Shown here: one piece after another, positions 1-13,300 of the stretch
Position numbering within the stretch: the stretch's first letter is position 1
How the letters are laid out: every line of letters starts with the position of its first letter
Source: Nematostella vectensis
Taxonomy: Eukaryota > Cnidaria > Anthozoa > Actiniaria > Edwardsiidae
Direction of reading: 5' to 3'
DNA: 64,000 bases
NCBI RefSeq assembly: GCF_932526225.1
Contig: NC_064042.1
Coordinates: 7,991,540 to 8,055,539, forward strand
Notes under the pieces: model-generated
The model's database searches: none
What the model saw: the letters and a program-made list of their open reading frames with translations, nothing else
Told to the model about the DNA's origin: nothing
Program-made: the position numbers and the translations under genes

Positions 1-190
1 GTACGGGAAAAGGGGAAATAAGGGGCAATGTATTGTGCTATGGGAAAAGGGGAAATAAGGGGCACTGTATTGTGGTACGGGAAAAGGGGAAATAAGGGGC
101 AATGTATTGTGCTACGGGAAAAGGGAAATAAGGGACACTGTACTGTGCTATGGGAAAAGGGGAAAATAAGGGACACTAGGGAAATTAAAC
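1..190. repeat. 37-bp minisatellite (about 5 copies)
   Basis: A G-rich unit beginning GGGAAAAGGGGAAATAAGG recurs at about positions 5, 42, 79, 116 and 152, so the period is 36-37 bp. It runs off the left edge of the window, so its true length is unknown. A 97-codon frame across it is a by-product of the repeat. Confidence 0.85.
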
Positions 191-664
191 CATACGAAAA
201 ATGTATTAGGCCATTTCGTGTCCCATGGGAGTGTTTTTTCAGATTGTCAGAGATGTATACAAATATCAGCTGCAATTTTGATTTTTTTTATCTTCTTAGC
301 TACTTTTTTTTGCATTGTTGATTTCTTGGTTGAATATAGAAAAATGAGAAGAAGAATTAAATATAGTTTTGAATTCTCCTATTACATTTGAAATAGAGTT
401 ATAGTCCTTTAATTAAATAAGTTTTATGGATTACAACGACGTCCGAAAACTTTTCAGGTCAACGAAGTTATTTTTCTCTGTGGCGTAGCCGTAGGGGTAT
501 AAAAAGAGTGATCAAATTACAAATATCTGATGATCTTGATTTTGAAATTAAAAGGGGTAGTGAGTGAAAACATATGCCCTTGATTCGCCATTGATGTCTA
601 AAAAATGCCCTTAATACCCTACTGGCTACAATCCGCTCGATGCTTCCATGAAAAGTGTTTGTAT
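191..664. other. Intergenic, nothing recognised
   Basis: AT-rich sequence with short homopolymer runs. I see no exon, RNA gene or clear repeat here. Confidence 0.5.
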
Positions 665-950
665 AAAATTCGGATGATGGTTTCCGATCTTCTTGGATTC
701 TTGGATAAGGACACTAAACCGGAGGTCCCGTCTAATCTAACCTGAATCGAAGGGACGTAAAAGAACCACTGGGGACGCGATAAACCCTCTGGCAGTGACC
801 ATCGCCAGTGACAGTGCTTGCAATGCTTACTAACAATACACTCACGGGGGTACTTGAATTTGAGCCTAGCACTGTAGTGCCTTCTGCACCTGCATAACTG
901 GTAAAAATTAAATAAATGAATGAATGAATGAATGAATAAATAAATAAAAG
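665..950 (+). mobile_element. SINE with conserved core and tetranucleotide tail
   Basis: The stretch around 690-735 (GGATAAGGACACTAAACC, then GGAGGTCCCGTC) resembles the core of two other window copies on the minus strand (34.5-34.8 kb and 44.6-44.85 kb, where it reads GATAAGAACACTAACCGGAG). It is followed by CGTAAAAGAACCACTGG and a tail of AATG/AATA repeats at about 910-947. The core recalls the conserved domains of widespread invertebrate SINE superfamilies. The 5' end is not fixed. An opposite-strand frame at 619-996 is a shadow. Confidence 0.6.
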
Positions 951-1206
951 ATGTACTCAAACGCCAGTAACGAAGTCGCACATACAAGTTTCCCATAGAG
1001 AAATGAGAAATGTCTTGTGTTATCTCTTGTATAAAAACAGGACAAAATGTGAAGGTTTGGGGGTTGTTTAAGAGGATATTAATAATGGCATTACATACAT
1101 AATTTCACACAACCTTAGATTGGTAAGCATGTGATTTAACATAACCGAATATACCATTTTCACTAGATCTGCCCTCTTTAACCATACGAGTATGGGTTTT
1201 CCAAGC

Positions 1207-1625
1207 ACGTGGCGCTGGGCTCTGTTCATCTGCGGTCTGGTCCTCAATCAGCAGATGATTACTGCCACGCATTTGTACCATGATCACGTGACAATGACAC
1301 GTGCCCTCAGACGGTACCAGGACAGAGGTAAGGTCACGTGTACTATGATCACGTGACGATGACACGTGCCTTCAGACGGTACCAGGACAGAGGTAAGGTC
1401 ACGTGTACAATGATCACGTGACAATGACACGAGCCCTCAGACGGTACCAGGACAGAGATAAGGTCACGTGACAATGACTCGTGTCCTAGGTCGGTATCAG
1501 GAAAAAGATAAGGGTACCAGGACAGAGATAAGGTCACGTGACAATGACTCGTGTCCTAGGTCGGTATCAGGAAAAAGATAAGGCCACGTGTACCATGATC
1601 ACGTGACACTGACACGTGGCCTCGG
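1207..1625. repeat. CACGTG-rich tandem array, unit about 65 bp
   Basis: Units share TCACGTGACAATGACACG and ACGGTACCAGGACAGAGRTA. By eye the palindrome CACGTG occurs about 12-13 times between 1207 and 1618, often as TGATCACGTGAC. The array lies about 170 bp upstream of the first recognisable exon of the next gene (1793). CACGTG is the core E-box for bHLH factors such as Myc/Max, USF and TFE; regulatory use here is inference only. Confidence 0.8.
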
Positions 1626-1792
1626 TACCAGAATAAAGGAGACGGTGACTTTTTTACATTTTCATTTCTATGTTTGTTTTTTGAGGATAAGAGGAAAGAT
1701 ACTTTAAAAAGCATGCATGCAGCGTTTGCATCTTGGGTCTACGGATGCAACGTAACTGACAACCTCATTTCTATTTTTATATTTTTACCCAG

Positions 1793-4700
1793 AAGAGCTC
1801 GAAAACGATCAGTTCGACGATGAAGAAATGGCTTCTTACCGAAGTGAGTAAATCATAATAGAAAATCCTTTCAGGGCCGTAGCAGGGGGTGGGGCATTGG
1901 GACACCCTCCCGCCCCCCGCTATTTAAAAAAATTAAAAGGAAATGACTAATATGGTCGAGCCGGCCCACCCCCTCCCCATAGTTTGTTTCTGTCACCGTT
2001 AATGTATCGTACAAGATGGGTGTAGTGTGTCTTTGACTCCCTAACGTCAAGAACACGCGGCTTTTTTTTTTCGCTTAACCCATCCTTGACCCATATTGGA
2101 ATACCACTTCTCCCCCACGACCCTGCCAATACTTGCTAAAAAAACGTTGCTGAGTATTATATATTCTTATGCAGACTCAACCTCTGGGGTTTCGAGACAT
2201 GCAAAAGCACAAAAGCGTAAGTGCAGGCCTCCAAATAGATATACATATTTAGTTGATAAGAAAGGATACTAAGGTAAGATGATCGTTAAAGTTGAAAGTC
2301 CGTTGAAAGATTTGTGGATAATACAGGAAGGGTGCAAAAGATGTGTACATAATAAAGGAAAGGGTATAAGTGGTTGAATAATATGGGTGAAGTTGAAAGA
2401 TATGTGTAAATATTACAGGATGATGCAAGTGGATAGATATAAAAATATAGACAAATACTAATCCAATTTCAGTAAAAAAAAGTATTGGGGTTCAGGCCAA
2501 AACACCGGTATCTATGCTCTACATTAATATATCTTATTTCCGATAGGTTTCTTCTTCTTGGCATTGTTCATCGTCAGTTTAGTGGTCACGGTTGTTACAA
2601 CAGTTGTGGAGACAGTTCATGACATTGCAGGATGCTGTGGTCTTAGCTTTAAGGATCTCTGTAACTTCGAGAAAAGGTTTGATAACAGAAAGAAGGCTGT
2701 CACAGATCAATCGAAAGAACTGGACAAGAAAATACAAGAAGGTGGGGGATGGTCATGACGATGAATATGGAGATGATGGATAACAGTGATATGGATTATA
2801 GGCCTATTATACTTATAGTAAAACTGCCAAAGAAGAAAATGCCACCTGAATTCCAAAGAGTGCTTTGCTTCATTTCAAACAAAACGCACAAACTCCAACA
2901 TTATATGTTCATATCAAAAACAGATAATACTTATCATTTGTTTGAAATAAACCTTTCCAGCCAAAACTTCTAAACAGACACTGGTTATCTTTCAAGTTCG
3001 TGGCCGACGCCACTCTGCAGAGCAAGAGAGAGTTACCCGCTGACCACCCATACCTTTTTCCCCAAAGTAACACAAAACTCACAAACAGTCGAGACAGAAA
3101 GAAAACTATCAAAACAAGCAATAAAAAATTTGAAATTTTAGGATTTTTTATCCATCTGAGTTCTTAGTGCTGAAATCTGATTCACAGTCAATGAAAAAAT
3201 GACAGAAAATGCCAGCAATTCTTTTTCAAGAAAAAACAAACAAACAAAAAAACCCTCATTCTCGCAAAAATGCCGACAAAATGCTAGCATGATCGAGAAA
3301 AGCCTAATGGATTATATAATACCGATAGCCTGTTGGTTGGGTTGACAGCGTGTCATTTGCTGATTAAGAGAGAGTTATAACTATGATGACGATGGTGATA
3401 ATATGATGGTGATGATATTCATGACCTGCTTCTACAGGACTGGACGAAAAGAACGCTTTGGAAAAACTAGGAGATGCTCTTCAAACCACGTGGAACGAAA
3501 TCGAGCGAATTGTAACTCTACAAAGAGAAATTCTAAAGGCTGTTAATCCAAGAGTTTATGTGGCGCTCAAGAACCGGATAGATGACATAAAGGTATCCAA
3601 TGAAAGAATCACAAAAGAATCCTAAGGGTGTCCCTCACCACAGCACCCCCCCTAATTCTGTGCCGACTTAAAGTGGTCATTTGTTAATGAAAGATCGTAT
3701 ACCCTTTTCCCATAAATCAGTACATGTGTACGCACATAAATCCTATTTGTTCTTCCTTTAGGGGCAAAACAAATGATAGTGTCTAATGGAGATGCATTTT
3801 GTTTTCACTTCAAAACAAAAACTCTAATACGTTGCGTAGAAAAAGAAACTATGTAAGAAATGGTCGCCTTATTACAAAAATCATATTTTCTTAGAATAAG
3901 AACAAGCTTGAACTGATGTCCATATCTGACATTGACAAGAAACTCTCGCCGCTTGAGCAAGGTCTCAAGCAATCCATATCATGGGGAATGGGTGTGGCTG
4001 CGCCCATGGTCGGGAAATTAGCGAGTTCTGCGCTCAAACATGTAAAGATTGGAAAGGTAACCCCTTTTGCCACTATGTCTTTCATGCCAGAGTCAGCACT
4101 TTTAGTTCTACTGCTCGCAATGACAAATACAGGGAGTCAATTACTAGTATATTCAACACCTTTACGATCCATGTATGCCAACATTACCATGTACAGCTCA
4201 TGTTACATGATGGGGGTGACTGGGTGTTGTCGGATGACGTTGCTAAACTTACACGTGTCACGTGATGCGACGAGGTGTTTTTGGGTGATGTGATGGGTGA
4301 TGTTGGGTGAGACTTATTCAACGTCTTACGTGATGCAACGTGGTATAGCCTACTATGTTGAATGTTGTTGATGCTATATTAACAATGCTGGAATCCAAGC
4401 GTTTTGTCAAATCGCAGTAGCTGAATTTTGATATCGGTTATTTAGATATACAAGTCGCTCAAGGCCCCCAAGGCATCAAGCATCTTCAATGCCGGAACAA
4501 AAGCTCAGAAAATGATGGGATTCTCCGACGAGACAGCTAAGGGGTTTCTCAAGGCAACGGCGAAAGCTCGTTTTGCAGCAACTGGTTCTAAGGCGATGAA
4601 ATTAATGAAACTGATGAAGGGGGCAGGTGCCGTAATGTCGATTGTAAGCATTGGTGAGTATGGTCTTGATGGGCGTGGTGGGGAAAGGGGTACACAGGGA

Positions 4701-7073
4701 GGGTGCGTTGGGGTTCCGCAGCATTGGCCTTTTTGTACGATATTGCGGTAAAAGAGCAAAAAACATGCGGTGACTCGATATTTTAAAACACTGCGAGATG
4801 CGAGATTTTTTGCATTTTAAACGGCGGTACCAATTTTGTTTGGTATCGCGGTAATTAGACCCCCCTCCCTACACAGGTGCAGGTGCTGATCTAGCTTTTT
4901 GCTTAAGGGGGGCGGGGTTTCTCAGTGACAAAGGGGGGAGGGGGCAATTTTTTTGTTACATGTGGCTTTCTGGCAGCCCCCAAAGGGGGGAGGGGGGTTA
5001 ACCTCCTAAACCCTCCCCCTAGATCCGCTACTGAGGTGTACATTTCTAGGTATTAACCTGTATGAACGTTCTCTTAGGAATGGACATGTATAGCATGATA
5101 AGCACACTCGTCGAATGCGGTAGAAAAGAGGGTAAAGCGAGGGCAGCGATGGGAGAGGTGAAAAAGGCCGAGGATGATGTCACAAAAAATGAGAGAAAAT
5201 TCCAGGAGTTCAAAACAGAACTGCGAACATTCGTATGTACAGTATACAATTTATTTATTTAAACCTTCCTAATTTATTTATTTAAACCTTCCTTAAGCCC
5301 TCCCTATCTTTGCACAGTACCATTCAGTGGTGCTCAGCTCCTATTTTTATACCAGATGTTAAGGTCAAAGAACAAACGGTCGCGGAATACATGAATACCC
5401 TCAAGTCTCGAGATAAAAAGGCTTGACGACATTCACGTGAAAGCAAGAATATAAATAAATAAATACAGAACCCTTTTCAGGACAAAAAGGCTTTGGGTAT
5501 ATACCCCATTCAGGATAAGGAACGCATTATACCCTTTCTAGGACAGAGAAGGTCAAAAAACCATACCCTATCCAGCGGTACGTACCGTTTCCCCTCGGGT
5601 TACTAGTCAAATATGTGTATATTTTTATACTGCAAGAAACGTGTATCTAAATTTCATTCCATTTTATTTCTGAAGGAGACGAAGACATTACTGCCACAAG
5701 TCAGAAATGTTGAGTTTAAGAATGCCCTAGATGGCGTCAAGTCAGTTATCGGGTGTCTAGACAGGACTGTCAAGCGTGACTGGGACGTTTCAGGATGTTT
5801 GCAAAAATTTGACATCGTGAAAAACACTTTGGATGAATCGTCTGGTCACAAAGTCATCACAGCCAAGCTGAACGATCTTACCTCCAGCTGCTTAAAGAAA
5901 TTGAAATACACATTGGAATGCAAGCTAAACAAAGTCAAGATGATAAAGCATGTGAGTTATGCGGAAAGTGATCCAACTTTTTAGAATTGCATTCCAACAC
6001 TACTTTTCACATTTTTTTCTTACCGATCCATGCGAAAGAGAGAACAGAGAAACTAAAGGTGAAGGTAGCCGTTTAACAAGCATTTATTTAAGATTGCTAA
6101 TATACCATCATTAAAGCTGCGGATGAATGAGGACACGTTCAAAATTTTGCGCTTAACAGATCAAGAAATGAAGGTTTTTATTTATTTTTGTTGACATCCT
6201 GTCATCGTTCAGCTGTTCAGCTGTGTTAAACAATATTTTTGGTGGTGGCTTTATGAAGAAACAGAACTCACGCGTCTGTATCTTTCAAGCATAGTGTCCT
6301 CGTTTTACGGCAGCTTAACAAAGGGACTCATTACACAGAGGGTGTATTACAGAGCGAATCACTGACCTCGCCGAACGGTTGAAATTGCATCCTTAGCTCC
6401 GATAATAGGTCACTAGCTATTATTTCAGTGGTTACACGCTCATTTCGGCTCATCTCGGAGGATTGCGGATCTTCCTGATCCAGTTAATCGCCAGACCGAC
6501 CGAACTACTTCCCCAGCGCCCTTTCAACAAGTGTGAAAACAGCGCTTTGGGCCAGGTTATTAATGTTGGGTCAGTTTATCGCTAGTAATACTACTTCACA
6601 TTAACTACTTCACAACACCCTTTCAACATGGTGTGCAAATAGCGCTTCCATTGCTAGGCCAGTTTATTGCTAGTAATACTGGCACTGTTGCATTGGCTTT
6701 AACTTGGGAACTTCAATGATTTGTCATACTGCAGGTAGAGGATGGCTGTATGGAAGGAGAAAAGACGTTCGATGAACTTTTCCAAGATGCAGCTTTATTG
6801 TACAATGCGAATTCGGAAAAATGCACCAACATCCGCGGAGAACCGTACACCACCAAAGCCGAGCTCAAGCGCTTGATCGAGAGGTCAGCAGCGATGAAGA
6901 GTTACGACGCTGATTGCCGGAAGAATGGCCAAACCCTACCGAATGAGCTGAGCAAGAGAAAGCGAATCGAGATCTGTGAATTAAGGGGTTACGGCGAGAC
7001 CAATGAATATATCGCAAAATACCTCCGTGTGCCGGTGGAGAAGGTCAGACAAGTCATGTGTCCCCCTGAGTAA
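1793..7073 (+). CDS. Uncharacterised type II membrane protein with long helical region
   Basis: Nine exons with consistent phases: 1793-1843, 2175-2216, 2547-2741, 3438-3592, 3895-4056, 4446-4653, 5078-5232, 5676-5951 and 6735-7073 (TAA). From the ATG at 1828 (context GAAGAAATGG) they encode 515 residues. The frame stays open upstream to the acceptor at 1792, so an earlier coding exon adding an acidic stretch is possible. A short basic N-terminus precedes one strong membrane segment (residues 21-40) followed by a Cys pair. Most of the rest looks helical and Lys/Glu-rich, with two Gly/Ala/Met-rich hydrophobic stretches (about 163-186 and 247-270). The last exon ends in a helix-turn-helix-like stretch (476-511). 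I recognise no family. The topology guess is N-in, C-out from the basic N-terminus. Two hydrophobic segments inside a helical protein recall membrane-inserting helical proteins, but that is only an analogy. Confidence 0.75.
1873..2000 (+). mobile_element. GGGCCGTAGC-family MITE-like copy
   Basis: Begins AGGGCCGTAGCAGGGGG and continues through a GC-rich segment, AATTAAAAGGAAATGACTA and a C-rich segment, as the better preserved copy at 57540-57697 does. It lies in intron 1 of the membrane-protein gene. The 3' end is not clear. Confidence 0.6.
4858..5049. other. G/C-tract-rich intronic block, probably a decayed short repeat
   Basis: Runs such as GACCCCCCTCCC, AAGGGGGGCGGGG and AAAGGGGGGAGGGGGG, ending with CCCTAGATCCGCTACTG, stand out from the AT-rich intron. 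The style matches the dispersed GC-rich elements elsewhere in the window, but I cannot define termini. Confidence 0.3.
5252..5296. repeat. Short direct repeat, 2 copies of about 22 bp
   Basis: The block AATTTATTTATTTAAACCTTCC occurs twice in a row just after exon 7 of the membrane-protein gene. Confidence 0.7.
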
Positions 7074-7235
7074 TCCAGCTCATTCGCAAGTTGAAAACAA
7101 GTGGGGAAACAGGTTTGAGAGTCTGGTAAAAAGGATTGTGGGAATACCTACGATCCCACAAACCCTTGCGGGCTCTAAGCCTCTTCCCAAATCCACAAAC
7201 TCTTGTTTTGTAATATGCAATTGAAAGAGCTGTAA

Positions 7236-7241
7236 ATTAAA
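7236..7241 (+). promoter_or_regulatory. Candidate polyadenylation hexamer ATTAAA
   Basis: ATTAAA lies about 160 nt after the TAA of the membrane-protein gene and before the satellite starts. It is the common variant of AATAAA. The assignment is by position only. Confidence 0.4.
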
Positions 7242-7354
7242 GATTTTAAAAAATCACCTTTTTGCTTGATGTGTTAACTAACATTCAAAAGGAGAAGTTA
7301 CTTGTTTGAGAGGTAGCCTTCAAGCAATTACGCTGTAAGCTTGCGGCTTGTAGC

Positions 7355-10300
7355 TACAGCGCGCCATCAATTCCCTAATGGAGATCAATCATAGTGCACA
7401 TCAATCCCTGTTAGGTCTTAATAACAGCGCACAGTCAATTCCTGTTAGGTCTTAATAACAGCACACAGTCAATCAATTTTAGGGCTTTATAACAGCGCAC
7501 AGTCAATCAATTTTAGGGCTTTATAACAGCGCACAGTCAATTCCTGTTAGGGCTTAATAACGAGCGCACAGTCGTTACCTGTAATGGCTTAATAACAGCG
7601 CACTGTCAATCCCTGTTAGGGCTTAATAACAGCGCACAGTCAATCCCTGTTAAGGCTTTAAAACAGCCCACAGTCAATCCATTTTAGGGCTTAATAACGG
7701 CCCACAGTCAATCCCTGTTAGGGTCTTAATAACAGCGCACAGTCAATCCCTGTTAGGTCTTAATAACAGCGCACAGTCAATCCCTGTTAGGGCTTAATAA
7801 TAGAGCACTTTCAATCCCTGTTAGTGCTTTAATAACAGCGCACAGTCAATTCCTGTTAGGTCTTAATAACAGCGCACAGTCAATCCCTGTTAGGGCTTAA
7901 TAATAGAGCACTTTCAATCCCTGTTAGGGCTTTAATAACAGCGCACAGACAATTCCTGTTAGGGCTTAATAACAGCGTACAGTCAATCCCTGTTAGGGCT
8001 TAATAATAGAGCACTTTCAATCCCTGTTAGGACTTTAATAACAGCGCACAGTCAATCCCTGTTAGGGCTTAAAAACAGCGCACAGTCAATCCATTTTAGG
8101 GCTTAATAACGGCCCACAGTCAATCCCTTTTAGGGCTAAATAACAGCGCACAGTCAATCCATTTTAGGGCTTTAAAACAGCGCACAGTCAATCCCTGTTA
8201 GGGCTTAATAACAGCGCACAGTCAATCCCTGTTAGGGCTTAATAACAGCGTACAGTCAATCCCTGTTAGGGCTTAATAATAGAGCACTTTCAATCCCTGT
8301 TAGGGCTTTAATAACAGCGCACAGACAATCCCTGTTAGGGCTTAATAACAGAGAACTTTCAATCCCTGTTAAGGCTTAATAACGAGCGCACAGTCGTTAC
8401 CTGTAATGGCTTAATAACAGCGCACAATCAATCCCTGGTAATGGCTTAATAACAGCGCACTGTCAATCCCTGTTAGGGCTTAATAACAGCGCACAGTCAA
8501 TCCCTGTTAGGGCTTAATAATAGAGCACTTTCAATCCCTGTTAGGGCTTTAATAACAGCGCACAGACAATCCCTGTTAGGGCTTTAATAACAGCGCACAG
8601 TCAATCCCTGTTAGGGCTTAATAACAGCGCACAGTCAATCCCTGTTATGGCTTAATAACAGCGCACAGACAATCCCTGTTTGGGCTTAATAATAGCGCAC
8701 AGTCAATCCCTGTTAGGGCTTAATAACAGCGCACAGTCATTTCCTGTTAGGGCTTAATAACGAGCGCACAGTCGTTACCTGTAATGGCTTAATAACAGCG
8801 CACTGTCAATCCCTGTTAGGGCTTAATAACAGCGCACAGTCAATCCCTGTTAAGGCTTTAAAACAGCCCACAGTCAATCCATTTTAGGGCTTAATAACGG
8901 CCCACAGTCAATCCCTGTTAGGGTCTTAATAACAGCGCACAGTCAATCCCTGTTAGGTCTTAATAACAGCGCACAGTCAATCCCTGTTAGGGCTTAATAA
9001 TAGAGCACTTTCAATCCCTGTTAGGTCTTAATAACAGCGCACAGTCAATCCCTGTTAGGTCTTAATAACAGCGCACAGTCAATCCCTGTTAGGGCTTAAT
9101 AATAGAGCACTTTCAATCCCTGTTAGTGCTTTAATAACAGCGCACAGTCAATTCCTGTTAGGTCTTAATAACAGCGCACAGTCAATCCCTGTTAGGGCTT
9201 AATAATAGAGCACTTTCAATCCCTGTTAGGGCTTTAATAACAGCGCACAGACAATTCCTGTTAGGGCTTAATAACAGCGTACAGTCAATCCCTGTTAGGG
9301 CTTAATAATAGAGCACTTTCAATCCCTGTTAGGACTTTAATAACAGCGCACAGTCAATCCCTGTTAGGGCTTAAAAACAGCGCACAGTCAATCCATTTTA
9401 GGGCTTAATAACGGCCCACAGTCAATCCCTTTTAGGGCTAAATAACAGCGCACAGTCAATCCATTTTAGGGCTTTAAAACAGCGCACAGTCAATCCCTGT
9501 TAGGGCTTAATAACAGCGCACAGTCAATCCCTGTTAGGGCTTAATAACAGCGTACAGTCAATCCCTGTTAGGGCTTAATAATAGAGCACTTTCAATCCCT
9601 GTTAGGGCTTTAATAACAGCGCACAGACAATCCCTGTTAGGGCTTAATAACAGAGAACTTTCAATCCCTGTTAAGGCTTAATAACGAGCGCACAGTCGTT
9701 ACCTGTAATGGCTTAATAACAGCGCACAATCAATCCCTGGTAATGGCTTAATAACAGCGCACTGTCAATCCCTGTTAGGGCTTAATAACAGCGCACAGTC
9801 AATCCCTGTTAGGGCTTAATAATAGAGCACTTTCAATCCCTGTTAGGGCTTTAATAACAGCGCACAGACAATCCCTGTTAGGGCTTTAATAACAGCGCAC
9901 AGTCAATCCCTGTTAGGGCTTAATAACAGCGCACAGTCAATCCCTGTTATGGCTTAATAACAGCGCACAGACAATCCCTGTTTGGGCTTAATAATAGCGC
10001 ACAGTCAATCCCTGTTAGGGCTTAATAACAGCGCACAGTCATTTCCTGTTAGGGCTTAATAACGAGCGCACAGTCGTTACCTGTAATGGCTTAATAACAG
10101 CGCACAGTCAATCCCTGTTAGGGCTTAATAACAGCGCACAGTCAATCCCTGTTAAGGCTTTAAAACAGCGCACAGTCAATCCCTGTTAGGGCTTTAAAAC
10201 AGCGCACAGTCAATTCCTGTTAGGGCTTTAAAACAGCGCACAGTCAATTCCTGTTAGGGCTTAATAATAGAGCACTGTCAATCCCTGTTAGGGCTTAATA

Positions 10301-13300
10301 ACAGCGCACAGTCAATTCCTGTTGGGGCTTAATAACAGCGCCCTGTCAATCCCTGTTAGGGCTTGATAACAGCGCACAGTCAATCCCTGTTAGGTCTTAA
10401 CAGCGCACAGTCAATTCCTGTTAGGTCTTAATAACAGCGCACGGTCAATCCCTATAAGGGCTCAAAAACAGCGCACAGACAATCCATTTTAGGGCTTAAT
10501 AACAGCGCACAGTCAATCCTTTTAGGGCTAAATAACAGCAAATAGTCGATACCTGTAATGGTTTAATAACAGCACACTGTCAATCCCTGTTAGGGCTTAA
10601 TAACAGCGCACAGTCAATCAATTTTAGGGCTTTATAACAGCGCACAGTCAATCCCTGTTAGGGCTTAATAACAGCGCACAGTCAATCCCTGTTAGGGCTT
10701 AATAACAGCGTACAGTCAATCCCTGTTAGGGCTTAATAATAGAGCACTTTCAATCCCTGTTAGGGCTTATATAACAGCGCACAGACAATCCCTGTTAGGG
10801 CTTAATAACAGAGAACTTTCAATCCCTGTTAAGGCTTAATAACGAGCGCACAGTCGTTACCTGTAATGGCTTAATAACAGCGCACAATCAATCCCTGGTA
10901 ATGGCTTAATAACAGCGCACTGTCAATCCCTGTTAGGGCTTAATAACAGCGCACAGTCAATCCCTGTTAGGGCTTAATAATAGAGCACTTTCAATCCCTG
11001 TTAGGGCTTTAATAACAGCGCACAGACAATCCCTGTTAGGGCTTTAATAACAGCGCACAGTCAATCCCTGTTAGGGCTTAATAACAGCGCACAGTCAATC
11101 CCTGTTATGGCTTAATAACAGCGCACAGACAATCCCTGTTTGGGCTTAATAATAGCGCACAGTCAATCCCTGTTAGGGCTTAATAACAGCGCACAGTCAT
11201 TTCCTGTTAGGGCTTAATAACGAGCGCACAGTCGTTACCTGTAATGGCTTAATAACAGCGCACAGTCAATCCCTGTTAGGGCTTAATAACAGCGCACAGT
11301 CAATCCCTGTTAAGGCTTTAAAACAGCGCACAGTCAATCCCTGTTAGGGCTTTAAAACAGCGCACAGTCAATTCCTGTTAGGGCTTTAAAACAGCGCACA
11401 GTCAATCCCTGTTAGGGCTTAATAACAGCGCACAGTCAATTCCTGTTGGGGCTTAATAACAGCGCACTGTCAATCCCTGTTAGGGCTTGATAACAGCGCA
11501 AAGACAATTCCTGTTAGGGCTTAATAACAGCGTACAGTCAATCCCTGTTAGGGCTTAATAATAGAGCACTTTCAATCCCTGTTAGGACTTAATAACAGCG
11601 CACAGTCAATCCCTGTTAGGTCTTAACAGCGCACAGTCAATTCCTGTTAGGGCTTAATAACAGCGCACGGTCAATCCCTATAAGGGCTCAAAAACAGCGC
11701 ACAGACAATCCATTTTAGGGCTTAATAACAGCGCACAGTCAATCCTTTTAGGGCTAAATAACAGCAAATAGTCGATACCTGTAATGGTTTAATAACAGCA
11801 CACTGTCAATCCCTGTTAGGGCTTAATAACAGCGCACAGTCAATCAATTTTAGGGCTTTAAAACAGCGCACAGTCAATCCCTGTTAGGGCTTAATAACGA
11901 GCGCACAGACAATCCCTGTTAGGGCTTAATAACAGCGCACAGACAATCCCTGTTAAGGCTTAATAACAGCGCACAGTCAATCCCTGTTAGGGCTTAATAA
12001 CAGCGCACAGTCAATCCCTGTTTGGGCTTAATAATAGCGCACAGTCAATCCCTGTTAGGGCTTAATAACAGCGCACAGTCAATTCCTGTTAGGGCTTAAT
12101 AACGAGCGCACAGTCAATCCCTGTTAAGGCTTAATAACAGCGCACAGTCAATCCCTGTTAGGGCTTAATAACAGCGCACAGTCAATCCCTGTTAAGGCTT
12201 TAAAACAGCGCACAGTCAATTCCTGTTGGGGCTTAATAACAGCGCACTGTCAATCCCTGTTAGGGCTTAATAACAGCGCACAGTCAATTACTGTTAGGTC
12301 TTAATAACAGCGCACAGTCAATTCCTGTTAGGTCTTAATAACAGCGCACAGTCAATCCCTGTTAGGGCTTAATAACAGCGCACAGTCAATCCCTGTTAAG
12401 GCTTTAAAACAGCGCACAGTCAATCCCTGTTAGGTCTTAATAACAGCGCACAGTCAATCCCTGTTAGGGCTTAATAATAGAGCACTTTCAATCCCTGTTA
12501 GTGCTTTAATAACAGCGCACAGTCAATCCCTGTTAGGTCTTAATAACAGCGCAGCGTCAATTCCTGTTAGGTCTTAATAACAGCGCACAGTCAATCCCTG
12601 GTAATGGCTTAATAACAGCGCACTGTCAATCCCTATTAGGGCTTAATAACAGCGCACAGTCAATCCCTGTTAGGGTTTAATAATAGAGCACTTTCAATCC
12701 CTGTTAGGGCTTTAATAACAGCGCACAGACAATCCCTGTTAGGGCTTAATAACAGCGCACAGTCAATCCCTGTTAGGGCTTAATAATAGAGCACTTTCAA
12801 TCCCTGTTAGGGCTTTAATAACAGCGCACAGTCAATCCCTGTTAGGGCTTAATAACAGCGCACGGTCAATCCCTATAAGGGCTCAAAAACAGCGCACAGA
12901 CAATCCATTTAAGGCCTTAATAAGAGCGCACAGTCAATCCCTTTTAGGGCTAAATAACAGCAAAAAGTCGATACCTGTAATGGTTTAATAACAGCACACT
13001 GTCAATCCCTGTTAGGGCTTGATAACAGCGCACAGTCAATCAATTTTAGGGCTTTATAACAGCGCACAGTCAATCCCTCTTAGGGCTTAATAACAGCGCA
13101 CAGAGAATCCCTGTTTGGGCTTAATAATAGCGCAGAGTCAATCCCTGTTAGGGCTTAATAACAGCGCACAGTCAATTCCTGTTAGGGCTTAATAATAGAG
13201 CACTTTCAATCCCTGTTAGGGCTTAATAACAGCGCACAGTCAATCCCTGTTAGGGCTTAATAATAGAGCACAGTCAATCAATTTTAGGGCTTTATAACAG

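Noticed and set aside
5050-5077. Exon 7 of the membrane-protein gene starting at 5050 rather than 5078
   Set aside because: From the 5050 acceptor the required phase reads into TAG within 15 codons; the acceptor CTCTTAG at 5077 gives the correct phase and an open frame.
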